A DNA stretch of 64,000 bases from contig NZ_JARVCO010000010.1 of the NCBI RefSeq assembly GCF_034531395.1, positions 620,001-684,000 on the forward strand. The letters are read 5' to 3'. Below the pieces are notes generated by a model. That model did no database searches, had not been told where the DNA came from, and worked only from the letters and a program-made list of their open reading frames with translations. This DNA is from Pontiella agarivorans (GTDB taxonomy: Bacteria > Verrucomicrobiota > Kiritimatiellia > Kiritimatiellales > Pontiellaceae). Position 1 is the first letter of the stretch, and every line of letters starts with the position of its first letter. The translations under genes and the position numbers were made by a program. Below are positions 39,560 through 47,837 of the stretch, piece after piece.

Positions 39560-39588
39560 TAGATACCCCCCATAGGTATAATGTTCAA
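39560..39588 (-). promoter_or_regulatory. csoR operon promoter with CsoR-type operator in the spacer
   Basis: On the minus strand TTGAAC (39588-39583) is followed after 17 bases by TATCTA (39565-39560). The spacer and -10 carry an interrupted palindrome with a G tract, ATACCTATGGGGGGTAT (39579-39563). G/C-tract dyads flanked by TA-rich ends are the known operator class of CsoR/RcnR repressors. The overlap with the promoter explains repression without copper. The -10 match is only moderate. Confidence 0.65.
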
Positions 39589-39923
39589 ATAAAACATGAA
39601 CAAGGTGATCGTGGAATAGGTGAATATGGTTTGCGCGTTTAAGGCTGTGACGCTTTACCGAGGCGTCGAGGAGCGGTTTGCCAATAAAAGGTGCTTAGTT
39701 GAGTGATTAAGACGAACTAAATTATTTGGGCTATGAGTGCTTCCGATATGTAAACGTGTTCCGGCGCAAACTGCTTCGTAAGTGAGTGCAGTCTTCGGAA
39801 GTTGGAGGGGTACGCTCACTATTTGTCCCTTGAATCTGGCCGTTGTATTAAATGCAAAGCCAGTGTGAACATCGTGAAAATGAACCGCCTGAACCATCTC
39901 ACGGCTTTTTTCTTCATCCTTCA
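39589..39923. other. Non-coding or decayed stretch, no gene recognised
   Basis: About 335 bases upstream of the copper operon. A short minus-strand frame (39655-39924, 89 codons) exists but shows no family resemblance, no ribosome site and no coding-like composition. I see no RNA gene, repeat or insertion-element end here. Confidence 0.4.
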
Positions 39924-40067
39924 TTACGGGGGCAGATCGTGCAACCGGTTTAAAAACATGTCCGGGTGGGTCAGATGTTCCTCCATGAGGTATGCGGTAT
40001 CCACCGTGTCAGACAGAGGATGATGCCGGAACAGCTGATGCGGAAAAAGAATACCGGCCTTTTTCAT
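39924..40067 (-). pseudogene. Remnant of a cryptochrome/photolyase-related protein, N-terminus only
   Basis: A 47-codon frame starts KKAGILFPHQLF, followed by HHPL and YLMEEHL. This matches the N-terminal strand and loop of the FAD-binding cryptochrome/deoxyribodipyrimidine photolyase-related family (ILFP-x-QLF ... HHPL ... YLVEE). A full member has around 500 residues; this stops at TAA after 47. Its ATG overlaps the stop of the upstream DNA-repair remnant in an ATGA arrangement, as in an operon. Resemblance is by motif only. Confidence 0.5.
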
Positions 40068-40497
40068 TCGACCTCCGGCAGCCATTGCCAATAGCGCAAC
40101 GGCATGCAACGGGCCTGCTGTTTCGGGTTTCCCCGATCGTAACGCTTTTGAAAAAGGTCTTCCACAACTGCTGTACACCCTCTCCATCGTCGGCCACCGG
40201 ATTGTTCTTCAGCAGACGTTCCGGCTCAAACGGGGCCCAATATAAACCATCCACCAGTTTCCGGCATCGCAGTAACCCTTTGAAGCGGTGAATTTCGCGT
40301 CCCGCATTGCGCGCCGCCTGATGCACCGCATGCTCCACCGTATCCGCGTGCAGCCGGTCCACCTGCCGGCCGAGCTTCAGGCCCATCCGCTAATACGCCA
40401 GCGGCTCGAGCCCCATTCCTCCAAGCGGCCCGTCCAGGCAATAGACCGGATTCCGCGCCGCGTCCGCCAAAATCGCCATTTTTTCTTCAATACCCAT
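40064..40497 (-). pseudogene. Remnant of a TIGR03915/DUF4130-type DNA repair protein, stop and frameshift
   Basis: Read from 40497, the frame begins MGIEEKMAILADAA, which resembles the start of the radical-SAM DNA modification/repair protein (TIGR03916). It meets an in-frame TAG at 40392-40390 and continues RMGLKLGRQVDRL ... REIHRFKGLLRCRKLVDGLY ... LWKTFFKSVTIGETRN, all typical of the partner family TIGR03915/DUF4130. Near 40115 the frame breaks; the next frame gives MPLRYWQWLPEVE and a stop at 40066-40064, the expected family C-terminus. So one stop, one frameshift and probably a fusion by deletion have destroyed the gene. The two families are usually neighbours. Confidence 0.55.
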
Positions 40498-40792
40498 CCG
40501 CCCGAATCCTCGCCCCGCACACCATCAAAAGCACATCCGGTTGGCCAGCGAAATCAAGGAATCTTTGGGGCTGTCTCGGAAAGGCGAAACCATGATGGAG
40601 GCCCGGTTGTGTCAATGGCCGGGCATGACCCGGTGCCTCCGAGGGAAATCACCAGCCAGTGCCGGCTAAATGGTGGCTAAGAATATAATTAACCGCATGT
40701 TTGGTGCGCCCGTTATTGTCTTTACATAGAGGGCCCGGAGATTAAAAAAGAGCTGTGCGGAGAAGTTAATGACAACCTTGGAGGGCGATACC
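40498..40792. other. Intergenic stretch, no gene recognised
   Basis: About 295 bases between the decayed repair genes and the exported protein at 40793. It may contain further eroded coding sequence from the repair cluster and must hold the promoter of the next gene, but no clear promoter, terminator or repeat can be pointed out. Confidence 0.35.
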
Positions 40793-42439
40793 ATGAAAGC
40801 CGAACCGGTAACCATCACTTCGCGAAACCCATTCGTTGGAATCAGCATGCTGATCCTCACCATTCTATCGGTCATTGGCCCGCCTTCACAGGCTGCCTTG
40901 ACCTATTTCGGCTCAGTCACCGATCTCGATGGGAATCCCTGGCCCGGATCAGGACACGTGGCGGTCGGCTATGCTGCAGATGGATCTATGTATCTCGATG
41001 GATCAACCAGTATAGTCCTCTACGATACCTACATTGCGTATGGGGAAGGGGTTGACGGCAGTTTCGCCATGAGCGGCTCAGGTTGCTCTCTGGAGTTTAC
41101 AGCTAACCTATTGGTGGGAAATGGTATCAATTCATCGGGACGCGTAACGTTTAGAAATGGTGCCCGGATGATACAGCCGACATATCAAAATCATCATATT
41201 ATTCTGGGCCTCGGTGTCGGCTCATCCGGAGAAATGGTTTTGACCGGTTACGGGACGAAGATACGTCTTTCCGACAATCTCTATTGCGGGCATCTCACCG
41301 GAGCAAAAGGGTGGATGGAGGTTAAAGACGGTGCGGTCTGGGAGTCCGCCGGTATTCACATCGGCTATCAGGCGGACGCGGAAGGCGAGGTGGTCGTCAA
41401 AGGGTCGGGCAGCATTCTGAGGCAGTGGACTAACGGAAGGGCGGAAATTGGCCGATCCGGTCATGGATCGCTTATCGTCAAAGACGGTGCTTTGGCGGAC
41501 CTGCGGGACCTGCGGGTTGCCGATGTTGAGAGCAGCTACGGGGAAGTGCTGGTGACTGGAGCGGGATCCCGGTTGGAGAATCATTATTCAGCAACTCAAT
41601 TCGCAAGGGGGGCAAGCGGCGTGCCGGATCCGGAACCGGCAACGGCTATTATTCGTCTTGCGCGTGGCGGAGTTTTATATACCCACTCAGACCTGTATGT
41701 CGGCGGTACGGCCACCTCCTCGACAGGCACTTTGGTTTTCACCATCGGCAATAATGGAAGCGGTTCTATTGTACCGGGTCATGCCGAAGTGGACGGGGTG
41801 TTGAATCTTTATCTTTCGCATCTCCAGATGGAGGTCGACCCCGGGGTTGCCCTGACGCTGGGTCAACAGTTCACACTCATTGACTACCAAAGCTTTAACA
41901 GCAGTTATACGTTTGAGAATGTTTCAGAGGGCGGCGTGATTCTGACTCCGAATCACTATGCGTTCCGCATCAACTACGCCACGGACCTCGGATCCGGTGA
42001 TCTGGCGATCACGGCCACCGTGGTTGCCCCCCCCGTCGCTGATGGCGACGGCGATGAGCTGCTCGACGCATGGGAAATTCTCTGCTTCGGTTCCACGAAT
42101 AACCCGATTGGCGATCCTGACCTCGATCCGGACGGAGACGGCCGCAACAATATCTGCGAACACGTGGCGGGTACGGATCCCCTGGACCCCGAAGCGTACT
42201 GCTTTATCGGAATGAGCGATGTCCCTGCAAACACACCTTGGGAACTCTTCTACACCCCCTATGAAGCTGCGGTCACCTACGACATTGAGCGCGCCGCTGA
42301 ACTTACGACGACCAATCCGGCTTCGCCGTGGAATCCCGTCATCCCCGTATCGAATACTGTGAGCGGGAGCGAGATTCTGTTTACCATTCCTGGCAGCAGC
42401 TCAGACAATGCTTTCTATCGGGTGCGCATCTCACGCTGA
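40793..42439 (+). CDS. Exported repeat protein, autotransporter-passenger-like
   Basis: The ATG at 40793 is preferred over 40769 because GGAGGG precedes it at good spacing. The 548-aa product has a signal peptide ending PPSQA. The next 350 residues repeat glycine-rich strands of the form S-G-x-V-x-x-x-G-S-x-L and G-H-G-S-L-I-V-K-D-G-A (near 130-290), as in beta-helical passenger domains. A Ca-binding DGDGDELLDAWE ... DPDGDGRNN segment follows near 415-455. It ends SSDNAFYRVRISR, like the giant protein at 12431. There is no C-terminal barrel, so it is not a classical autotransporter. Binding or adhesion at the surface is an inference. Confidence 0.65.
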   Translation: MKAEPVTITSRNPFVGISMLILTILSVIGPPSQAALTYFGSVTDLDGNPWPGSGHVAVGYAADGSMYLDGSTSIVLYDTYIAYGEGVDGSFAMSGSGCSLEFTANLLVGNGINSSGRVTFRNGARMIQPTYQNHHIILGLGVGSSGEMVLTGYGTKIRLSDNLYCGHLTGAKGWMEVKDGAVWESAGIHIGYQADAEGEVVVKGSGSILRQWTNGRAEIGRSGHGSLIVKDGALADLRDLRVADVESSYGEVLVTGAGSRLENHYSATQFARGASGVPDPEPATAIIRLARGGVLYTHSDLYVGGTATSSTGTLVFTIGNNGSGSIVPGHAEVDGVLNLYLSHLQMEVDPGVALTLGQQFTLIDYQSFNSSYTFENVSEGGVILTPNHYAFRINYATDLGSGDLAITATVVAPPVADGDGDELLDAWEILCFGSTNNPIGDPDLDPDGDGRNNICEHVAGTDPLDPEAYCFIGMSDVPANTPWELFYTPYEAAVTYDIERAAELTTTNPASPWNPVIPVSNTVSGSEILFTIPGSSSDNAFYRVRISR

Positions 42440-42483
42440 ACGATTATTGAAAATGAGCCGCTGGACGTTTTTGCGTTCGAGTT

Positions 42484-42616
42484 GACACTTCACTCACGTC
42501 GATCGCCATTCAAGGTCTGAGTCCGAAGCCTGAATGTGAAATTGAGGAACTGAAGATCGAGTTGAATCAGCAGAAAGTCATGGTTCCGACACAGGCTGAA
42601 GGAGTTGCGCAATGAA
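42484..42616 (+). pseudogene. Possible C-terminal remnant of an exported coiled-coil protein
   Basis: A frame without start reads VDTSLTSIAIQGL ... CEIEELKIELNQQKVMV and ends in TGA at 42614-42616. The pattern of a hydrophobic A-I-Q-x-L segment followed by heptad E-E-L-K resembles the C-terminal coiled coil of phage-tail-like or S74-type exported proteins. It runs directly into the next remnant. Evidence is weak. Confidence 0.3.
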
Positions 42617-42710
42617 AAAGGCACCAATCACTCTATCTGTGGCCGTCGCGACCTGCGCCCACGCTCAGTATGCCATCGACTAGCGGACGTTCGACGGCGG
42701 GGAGGGGGGC
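42612..42710 (+). pseudogene. N-terminal remnant of an exported protein (QYAID-DGGGG type)
   Basis: ATG at 42612 opens a signal peptide (MKKAPITLSVAVATCAHA) followed by QYAID, an in-frame TAG at 42681-42683, and then RTFDGGGG. In PVC-group genomes many exported proteins start AQYAIDW-x-x-x-DGGGG, so the TAG most simply replaces the Trp codon TGG. The frame breaks up soon afterwards, so only the start of the gene survives. Confidence 0.45.
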
Positions 42711-42886
42711 GTTGCGCGCAACGCGGCAGAAAGCCTGCATCTGCGGCTACGCCGGGGCCTTTGCATAGTCGCGTTGAATTCCGGTGCTGCGGGCATTTTC
42801 CTTTTCATTTATGGATTTGTATCAAAGGCGCGGAAGAGGTAAAAACACGGGTTCTGTTTTTTAGAGAATGATTTGGAGCAATTTAA

Positions 42887-43849
42887 ATGAGAATTCTGAC
42901 GGGCATTCAGCCTTCGGGCAAACTGCATATCGGCAATTATTTCGGGGCGATTAAACCGGCGACGGAACTGCAGGAGCAGGGTGACGCCTATATTTTTATC
43001 GCGAATTATCATGCGATGACGACGGTGCAGGACGGCCCGGCGCTGCGGGAAATGACGAAGGACGTGGCGCTGGATTATCTGGCGTGCGGAATCGATCCGG
43101 AAAAGACGGCGTTGTATCGGCAGAGCGATCTGCCGGAAGTGCATGAGCTGGCATGGCTGCTTTCGGTGGTCTGCCCGATGGGGCTGCTGGAGCGCTGCCA
43201 CTCCTACAAGGACAAAATTGCGAAGGGCATCGCCGCGTCGCACGGATTATTCGCGTATCCCGTACTGATGGCGGCGGATATCCTGGCGGTGCAGTCGAAT
43301 GTGGTTCCGGTGGGCAAGGATCAGAAACAGCACGTGGAGGTGACCCGGGATCTGGCGATTAAGTTCAATAACCAGTTTGGCGAGGTCTTCACGATTCCGG
43401 AGCCGGCGATTCGCGAAAATGTGGCGGTGGTGCCGGGGATTGACGGGCAGAAAATGTCGAAATCGTATGACAACACCATCGAAATTTTCGCCGAGGGCAA
43501 ACCGCTGAAAAAGCGGGTCATGTCGATTGTCACCGACAGCAAAGAGCTGGAGGATCCGAAGGAGCCGGAAGGCGATAATGTGTTTGCGCTCTATAAACTG
43601 TTCGCTTCCGAAGAGGAACAGAATGATCTGGCGGAACGCTATCGCGCCGGCGGCCTGGGCTATGGTCATGCCAAGCTGGAACTGCTGGAAAAAATGAATG
43701 AACATTTCGGGCCGATCCGTGAAAAACGCCGGGAACTGGCGGCGAATATGGATTATGTGGAAGACGTGCTGAAGACCGGTGCGGAAAAGGCGCGCGTGCT
43801 TGCGTGTGCCACGCTGCAGAAAGCACGTCAGGCCGCCGGCCTGGAATAG
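42887..43849 (+). CDS. trpS: Tryptophanyl-tRNA synthetase
   Basis: Class Ic aminoacyl-tRNA synthetase that charges tRNA-Trp in the cytoplasm. The 320-aa protein has the first signature as PSGKLHIGNYFGAI (residues about 7-20) and the second as KMSKSYDN near 190-197. The length is normal for the bacterial enzyme. The ribosome site is weak (TTGGAG about 10 bases upstream). It follows the decayed region and is separated from scpA by 134 bases. Confidence 0.95.
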   Translation: MRILTGIQPSGKLHIGNYFGAIKPATELQEQGDAYIFIANYHAMTTVQDGPALREMTKDVALDYLACGIDPEKTALYRQSDLPEVHELAWLLSVVCPMGLLERCHSYKDKIAKGIAASHGLFAYPVLMAADILAVQSNVVPVGKDQKQHVEVTRDLAIKFNNQFGEVFTIPEPAIRENVAVVPGIDGQKMSKSYDNTIEIFAEGKPLKKRVMSIVTDSKELEDPKEPEGDNVFALYKLFASEEEQNDLAERYRAGGLGYGHAKLELLEKMNEHFGPIREKRRELAANMDYVEDVLKTGAEKARVLACATLQKARQAAGLE

Positions 43850-43942
43850 GGAAGGGATTTTAGAATTTTAATTTTTAAATTTTGATTTGTGGAACTCAGG
43901 CGGCGTTGGCCTTTATTCAGGTAAGGCTGTCGCAGACCGACA

Positions 43943-43970
43943 AATCGGCAATCTAAAATCGACAATCTAA
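43943..43970. repeat. 14-base tandem repeat upstream of scpA
   Basis: AATCGGCAATCTAA (43943-43956) is followed directly by AATCGACAATCTAA (43957-43970), identical except for one base. It sits in the 134-base trpS-scpA gap, which also holds an AT-rich run near 43860-43890. It ends 13 bases before the probable scpA ATG and so lies where the ribosome site should be. Confidence 0.5.
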
Positions 43971-43983
43971 ATTGAGTTCACAG

Positions 43984-44868
43984 ATGGAATTAATCAAAGA
44001 CGACTATAAGGTTCAGCTCGAGGTGTTCGAGGGACCGCTGGACCTGCTGCTGTACCTCATCAAAAAGGATGAGGTGGATATCTATGATATTCCGATCGGG
44101 CGCATTACGGATCAGTATATGGAATATCTGAAGCTGATGAAGGTGCTGGATCTGAATATTGCCGGCGACTTTATCGTGATGTCCGCGACGCTGATGCTGA
44201 TCAAGAGCCGCATGCTGCTGCCGGTGGAGGAGCGGAAGGACGAGGCCGAAGAGGAAGAAGAGGATCCGCGCTGGGATCTTGTGCGCCAGCTGGTTGAATA
44301 TAAAAAATTCAAGGATGCGGCGGATCACCTCGAGGATCTGGAACTGCACATGGAAAATGTCTTCGGCCGCGAGAGCGAGTATGTCGAGCTCGGGGACGCG
44401 CCGGATGTGGACCTGAAAGACGCGAGCATTTTCGATCTGATTTCGGCGCTGAATGAAGCGCTCGGACGGGTGCAGGAGGAGAATCTTCAGGAAATCTTTG
44501 CCGAGGAATATACCGTAAGCCAGAAGGTGAGCTTTATTGTTGAAAACCTGAAGGTAATTGATCGCCTATGTGTTTCGGATCTGTTCGGCGGGATGAAATC
44601 GCGGCAGGAAATTGTCTGCACATTTCTGGCGGTGCTGGAACTGATTAAGCTGAATAAGATTGCCTGTGTGCAGGACGACCACTTCAGTGATATTGTAGTG
44701 GAAGCGCGCGAGCCTGATCCGCCGCCGGTTTTGCCGCCGGAAGAGCCCGAGGAGCCGCACCCGGAATTTGATCTGGATGATGAAATGAAAGAAACAGGCG
44801 GTGAACCTGATGAAGATGGGTTCGGCGATGAAGATGAATTTGACGATGAAGAAGATGAAACGCTTTAG
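43984..44868 (+). CDS. scpA: Segregation and condensation protein A
   Basis: Kleisin subunit of the SMC-ScpAB complex that organises and separates chromosomes. The 294-aa product has the conserved N-terminus VQLEVFEGPLDLLLYLIKKDEVDIYDIPI, here split as VFEGPLDLLLYLI then EVDIYDIP. A helical core and acidic linker follow, and a winged-helix part lies near 170-235. A very acidic tail (DEDGFGDEDEFDDEEDE) closes the protein. ATG 43984 is preferred to TTG 43972, but no clear ribosome site supports either. scpB follows after 11 bases. Confidence 0.92.
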   Translation: MELIKDDYKVQLEVFEGPLDLLLYLIKKDEVDIYDIPIGRITDQYMEYLKLMKVLDLNIAGDFIVMSATLMLIKSRMLLPVEERKDEAEEEEEDPRWDLVRQLVEYKKFKDAADHLEDLELHMENVFGRESEYVELGDAPDVDLKDASIFDLISALNEALGRVQEENLQEIFAEEYTVSQKVSFIVENLKVIDRLCVSDLFGGMKSRQEIVCTFLAVLELIKLNKIACVQDDHFSDIVVEAREPDPPPVLPPEEPEEPHPEFDLDDEMKETGGEPDEDGFGDEDEFDDEEDETL

Positions 44869-44879
44869 CGGAGAGTGAC

Positions 44880-45626
44880 ATGAGCGAAAGCACGGTAGAT
44901 GTACTTCCTGAGTTGAAGCAGATTGTCGGCGCATTGCTGTTTGCGGCGAAGGAGCCGCTGACGGTGAAGCGGATGCGTAAAGCAATGATCGAAACCGGCA
45001 ACGGATACGGCGGACCGTACGAGCAGTATGCCAAGGCGACAGACAAGCAGATCGAAGGCGCTGTTGAACAGTTAATGGAAGATCTGGAGAAAGCCAAGGT
45101 CGGGCTGGAAGTGGCGCTGGTTGCCGGGGCTTATCGCCTGCAGAATGATTCAGCGTGCGGCCCGTTTGTTCGGGCGCTGCTGGAAAAAAAACAGACGATG
45201 CGTCTTTCCAAGCCGGCGCTGGAAACGCTGGCGATTGTGGCCTACCGTCAGCCCTGCCTGCGGTCGGAAATCGAGGAGGTTCGCGGTGTTTCCGTGGATG
45301 CGGTGCTGCGCAAGCTGATTGATATGCAGCTGGTGCGCGTGGTGAAGCGTTCTGAGCTCCCGGGGCGTCCGTGGCTGTTCGGCACCACCCAGAAATTTCT
45401 CGAGCATTTCGGGATCAATGATATCAACGATCTGCCGGGTTCTCAGGAGCTGAAACGCTCCATGCCGGCTGAGGAAAAGAAAAAAGAGACGACAGAGGAT
45501 CTTCCGGAGATCGAAAAACAGTTGAAAGAAAAATCGGATGCGGCGGATTCCGATGCTTCGATGGCGGCGCTGGATGAAGAGATTCAGGGTTCGGAAGATA
45601 ACGGAGAGAAAAAAAGTGAATCTTGA
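44880..45626 (+). CDS. scpB: Segregation and condensation protein B
   Basis: Winged-helix partner of ScpA in the condensin complex. The 248-aa protein shows the typical EQIVGALLF-like start (LKQIVGALLFAAKEPLT) and core LSKPALETLAIVAYRQPCLRSEIEEVRGV, then KRSELPGRPWLFGTTQKFLEHFGI. The last 55 residues are charged and of low complexity. It ends inside pheA (11-base overlap). Confidence 0.93.
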   Translation: MSESTVDVLPELKQIVGALLFAAKEPLTVKRMRKAMIETGNGYGGPYEQYAKATDKQIEGAVEQLMEDLEKAKVGLEVALVAGAYRLQNDSACGPFVRALLEKKQTMRLSKPALETLAIVAYRQPCLRSEIEEVRGVSVDAVLRKLIDMQLVRVVKRSELPGRPWLFGTTQKFLEHFGINDINDLPGSQELKRSMPAEEKKKETTEDLPEIEKQLKEKSDAADSDASMAALDEEIQGSEDNGEKKSES

Positions 45627-46680
45627 TGATTTAAGAAACCAGATCGACTCGCTCGATTCGGAAATCGTGAAGCTGCTCAATGAGCGCATTAACGTGGTGC
45701 TGAAGATCGGCGAGGAAAAGAAAAAAGAGGGTGCGGAGATTTATGTTCCGTCCCGCGAACGTGCGGTGTTCGATAAAATCAGATCTTTGAACGGAGGACC
45801 GCTTCCCGAGGAATCGGCCCACGCGATTTACCGTGAAATCATGTCGGCCGCGCTGGCGCTTGAAACCGATATGAAAATTGCCTATCTCGGACCGGAAGCC
45901 ACGTTCACGCATCAGGCGGCGCGCAATAAATTCGGTGTCAGTGTGGATTATATTCCAACGAGCACCATTGCCGAAGTGTTTGATCGCGTGGCAAACCGTG
46001 CGGCGGATTACGGCGTGGTTCCGGTGGAAAACTCCACCGAGGGCGCTGTGACGCATACGTTCGATCAATTCGCAACGACTCCGCTCAAAATCTGTGCGGA
46101 GATTTATCTGCCGATTTCCCTGACGCTGCTTTCCCGGCACCGGAAAGATGAAATCTCCCTGATTTTCAGTAAGCAGGAAGCGTTCGGGCAATGCCGGGCC
46201 TGGCTGGCGGGGAATATGCCGAATGCCAAGCTTTCTCCGGTTGAGAGTACGACGAAAGCGGTGCAGCTGGCGCTGGAAACCCCCGGTGCGGCGGCGGTGG
46301 CCAGTGTGATGGCTTCGGATATGTATGACATCGAGGTGCTGGCGGAAAATATTCAGGACATGCAGGGTAATACCACCCGTTTCCTGATTATCGGCCAGGA
46401 TTTCAGTGCGGCGACCGGCAACGACAAAACCTCCGTCATGTTCGGTGTGAAGCATAAGGTCGGCGCGTTGTACGATGCATTGTCGGTGTTTAAAGCCGAC
46501 AACATCAACATGACCAAAATTGAGTCGCGCCCGAGTCGGAACAAAAACTGGGAATATTATTTCTTTGTGGATATTGACGGCCATGCCGACGATCCTGAAG
46601 TGAAACGTGCTCTCGAAGCTCTGCAGGAGCACTGCACGGTCATGACGGTGCTCGGTTCTTATCCTAAAGCGGAAATGTAA
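45616..46680 (+). CDS. pheA: Bifunctional chorismate mutase/prephenate dehydratase
   Basis: Converts chorismate to prephenate and then to phenylpyruvate in phenylalanine synthesis. The 354-aa protein has an AroQ-type mutase helix bundle (LDDLRNQIDSLDSEIVKLLNER, residues 2-85), a dehydratase domain starting AYLGPEATFTHQAA near 90, and an ACT regulatory domain near 275-350 (VGALYDALSVFKADNINMTKIESRP). The GTG start at 45616 overlaps scpB and is preceded by GGAGAG; the frame is open further upstream but that would run into scpB. It is in the scpAB operon. Confidence 0.93.
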   Translation: MNLDDLRNQIDSLDSEIVKLLNERINVVLKIGEEKKKEGAEIYVPSRERAVFDKIRSLNGGPLPEESAHAIYREIMSAALALETDMKIAYLGPEATFTHQAARNKFGVSVDYIPTSTIAEVFDRVANRAADYGVVPVENSTEGAVTHTFDQFATTPLKICAEIYLPISLTLLSRHRKDEISLIFSKQEAFGQCRAWLAGNMPNAKLSPVESTTKAVQLALETPGAAAVASVMASDMYDIEVLAENIQDMQGNTTRFLIIGQDFSAATGNDKTSVMFGVKHKVGALYDALSVFKADNINMTKIESRPSRNKNWEYYFFVDIDGHADDPEVKRALEALQEHCTVMTVLGSYPKAEM

Positions 46681-46682
46681 AT

Positions 46683-47780
46683 GTGCCGATGTCTTTGAGT
46701 CCGTCAGATCTGAAATTGCTCAAGGATATGGTTTCGCTGCCGACGGCTCCTTTCTGTGAGCGGCATGTGCAGGCGTTTGTTCGCGATTGGGCGGCGGTGA
46801 ACGGGATTGATTTTACGCAGGATGAGGTCGGCAATATTCTGCTGACGTACAAAGGCCGGGGCCGCGCACCGAAGTATCCGTGGGTGCTGCAGGCGCACAT
46901 GGACCATCCGGGTTTTGAATTGATCAGTCGCCGGGGCCGCACGGTGCAGGCCTGGTTTCGCGGCAGTGTGCAGGAAGCTTATTTCCCTGCCGCGCGTATG
47001 CAGTTTTTTCCAGACATCGGAAAGCCGGTTGGCGGGACGGTGGAGACGGCGAAGCGGGATAAACAGGCGGGATTTCTGAAGTGTCGGATTAAACTCGATG
47101 ACGTGGTTCCGCTGGCGCGGGGAACCTTGGGCATGTGGGAGCTTCCGGCGTGGAAAAAAAGAGGGAATCGATTGTCGCTGCGCGTGGTGGACGATCTGTG
47201 CGGCGTGGCTTCGATTCTGCTGACCCTGAAACGATTGAAGGATTCCGGAGCAAGCCGGAAGGTCTTCGGTTTGCTGACCCGCGCCGAAGAGGTGGGGTTT
47301 GTCGGTGCCATTTCGGCGGCCAAAAATGAGCTGATTGATATGCGGTTTCCAATCCTTGGAATCGAGGCGTCGAAAGCGCAGCCCAATGCCCGGATCGGGC
47401 AGGGGGCGATCGTCCGCGTGGGCGATGCTTCGACGGTTTTTGATCCGGAGCTGACGTCCAATGTCCGGAAAACGGCGCGGGCGTTACACCGTGCAGATCC
47501 GTCGCTGAGGTTTGCGGAATCGCTGATGCCGGGCGGCAGCTGCGAGTCGACGGGGCTGGCGTTGCTGGGGTATCGTACCTGTGCGGTCTGTCTGCCGCTG
47601 GGGAATTATCACAACATGGGTGAATCGAAGATAGAGGCGGAGAAGATCGACCTTCGTGATTTTGAATCGATGGTCGCTCTGCTGGAAGCGGTTTCTCAGA
47701 CGAAGCCGGATGCTTCGAATACCGGCGAACTGAAGAAGCGGCTGCTGGAAAATCACCGAAAACGCGCACCTCTTCTTTAA
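46683..47780 (+). CDS. M42/M20-like metallopeptidase
   Basis: Predicted zinc aminopeptidase of about 365 aa. Metal-site motifs are visible in order: LQAHMDHPGFE near 72-82 (His and Asp), VVDDLCGVASILLTL near 164-178, TRAEEVGF near 200-207 (the Glu pair), and LPLGNYHNMGE near 308-318 (last His). The spacing fits the M42 glutamyl-aminopeptidase family, although the first motif ends in His-Pro and not the usual D-E. The start is GTG 46683 or ATG 46689; both are within 10 bases of the pheA stop. Palindromes lie inside at 47008-47022 and 47347-47361 (the latter perfect). Confidence 0.8.
   Translation: MPMSLSPSDLKLLKDMVSLPTAPFCERHVQAFVRDWAAVNGIDFTQDEVGNILLTYKGRGRAPKYPWVLQAHMDHPGFELISRRGRTVQAWFRGSVQEAYFPAARMQFFPDIGKPVGGTVETAKRDKQAGFLKCRIKLDDVVPLARGTLGMWELPAWKKRGNRLSLRVVDDLCGVASILLTLKRLKDSGASRKVFGLLTRAEEVGFVGAISAAKNELIDMRFPILGIEASKAQPNARIGQGAIVRVGDASTVFDPELTSNVRKTARALHRADPSLRFAESLMPGGSCESTGLALLGYRTCAVCLPLGNYHNMGESKIEAEKIDLRDFESMVALLEAVSQTKPDASNTGELKKRLLENHRKRAPLL
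47347..47361. repeat. Perfect palindrome TTCCAA-TCC-TTGGAA inside a gene
   Basis: Exact 6-3-6 copy inside the M42-like peptidase gene, where the plus-strand codons read F-P-I-L-G-I. A one-off variant (TTCCAG-ACA-TCGGAA) is 339 bases upstream at 47008-47022. Confidence 0.7.
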
Positions 47781-47805
47781 TGCCTGAAAATAGGGGATTG
47801 ACAAT

Positions 47806-47820
47806 TTCCAAACATTGGAA
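47806..47820. repeat. Perfect palindrome TTCCAA-ACA-TTGGAA in the leu leader promoter region
   Basis: Exact copy in the gap between the peptidase and the leucine leader peptide. It starts two bases after a TTGACA hexamer (47798-47803) and ends just before CTAGGTT, so it fills the 17-base spacer of a candidate promoter. It could act as an operator here. That promoter would leave almost no room for a ribosome site before the leader ATG at 47838, so it is uncertain. Confidence 0.6.
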
Positions 47821-47837
47821 CTAGGTTACGCACCGAT

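Noticed and set aside
39655-39924. 89-codon minus-strand open frame as a gene
   Set aside because: No ribosome site, no family resemblance, and the composition does not look coding.
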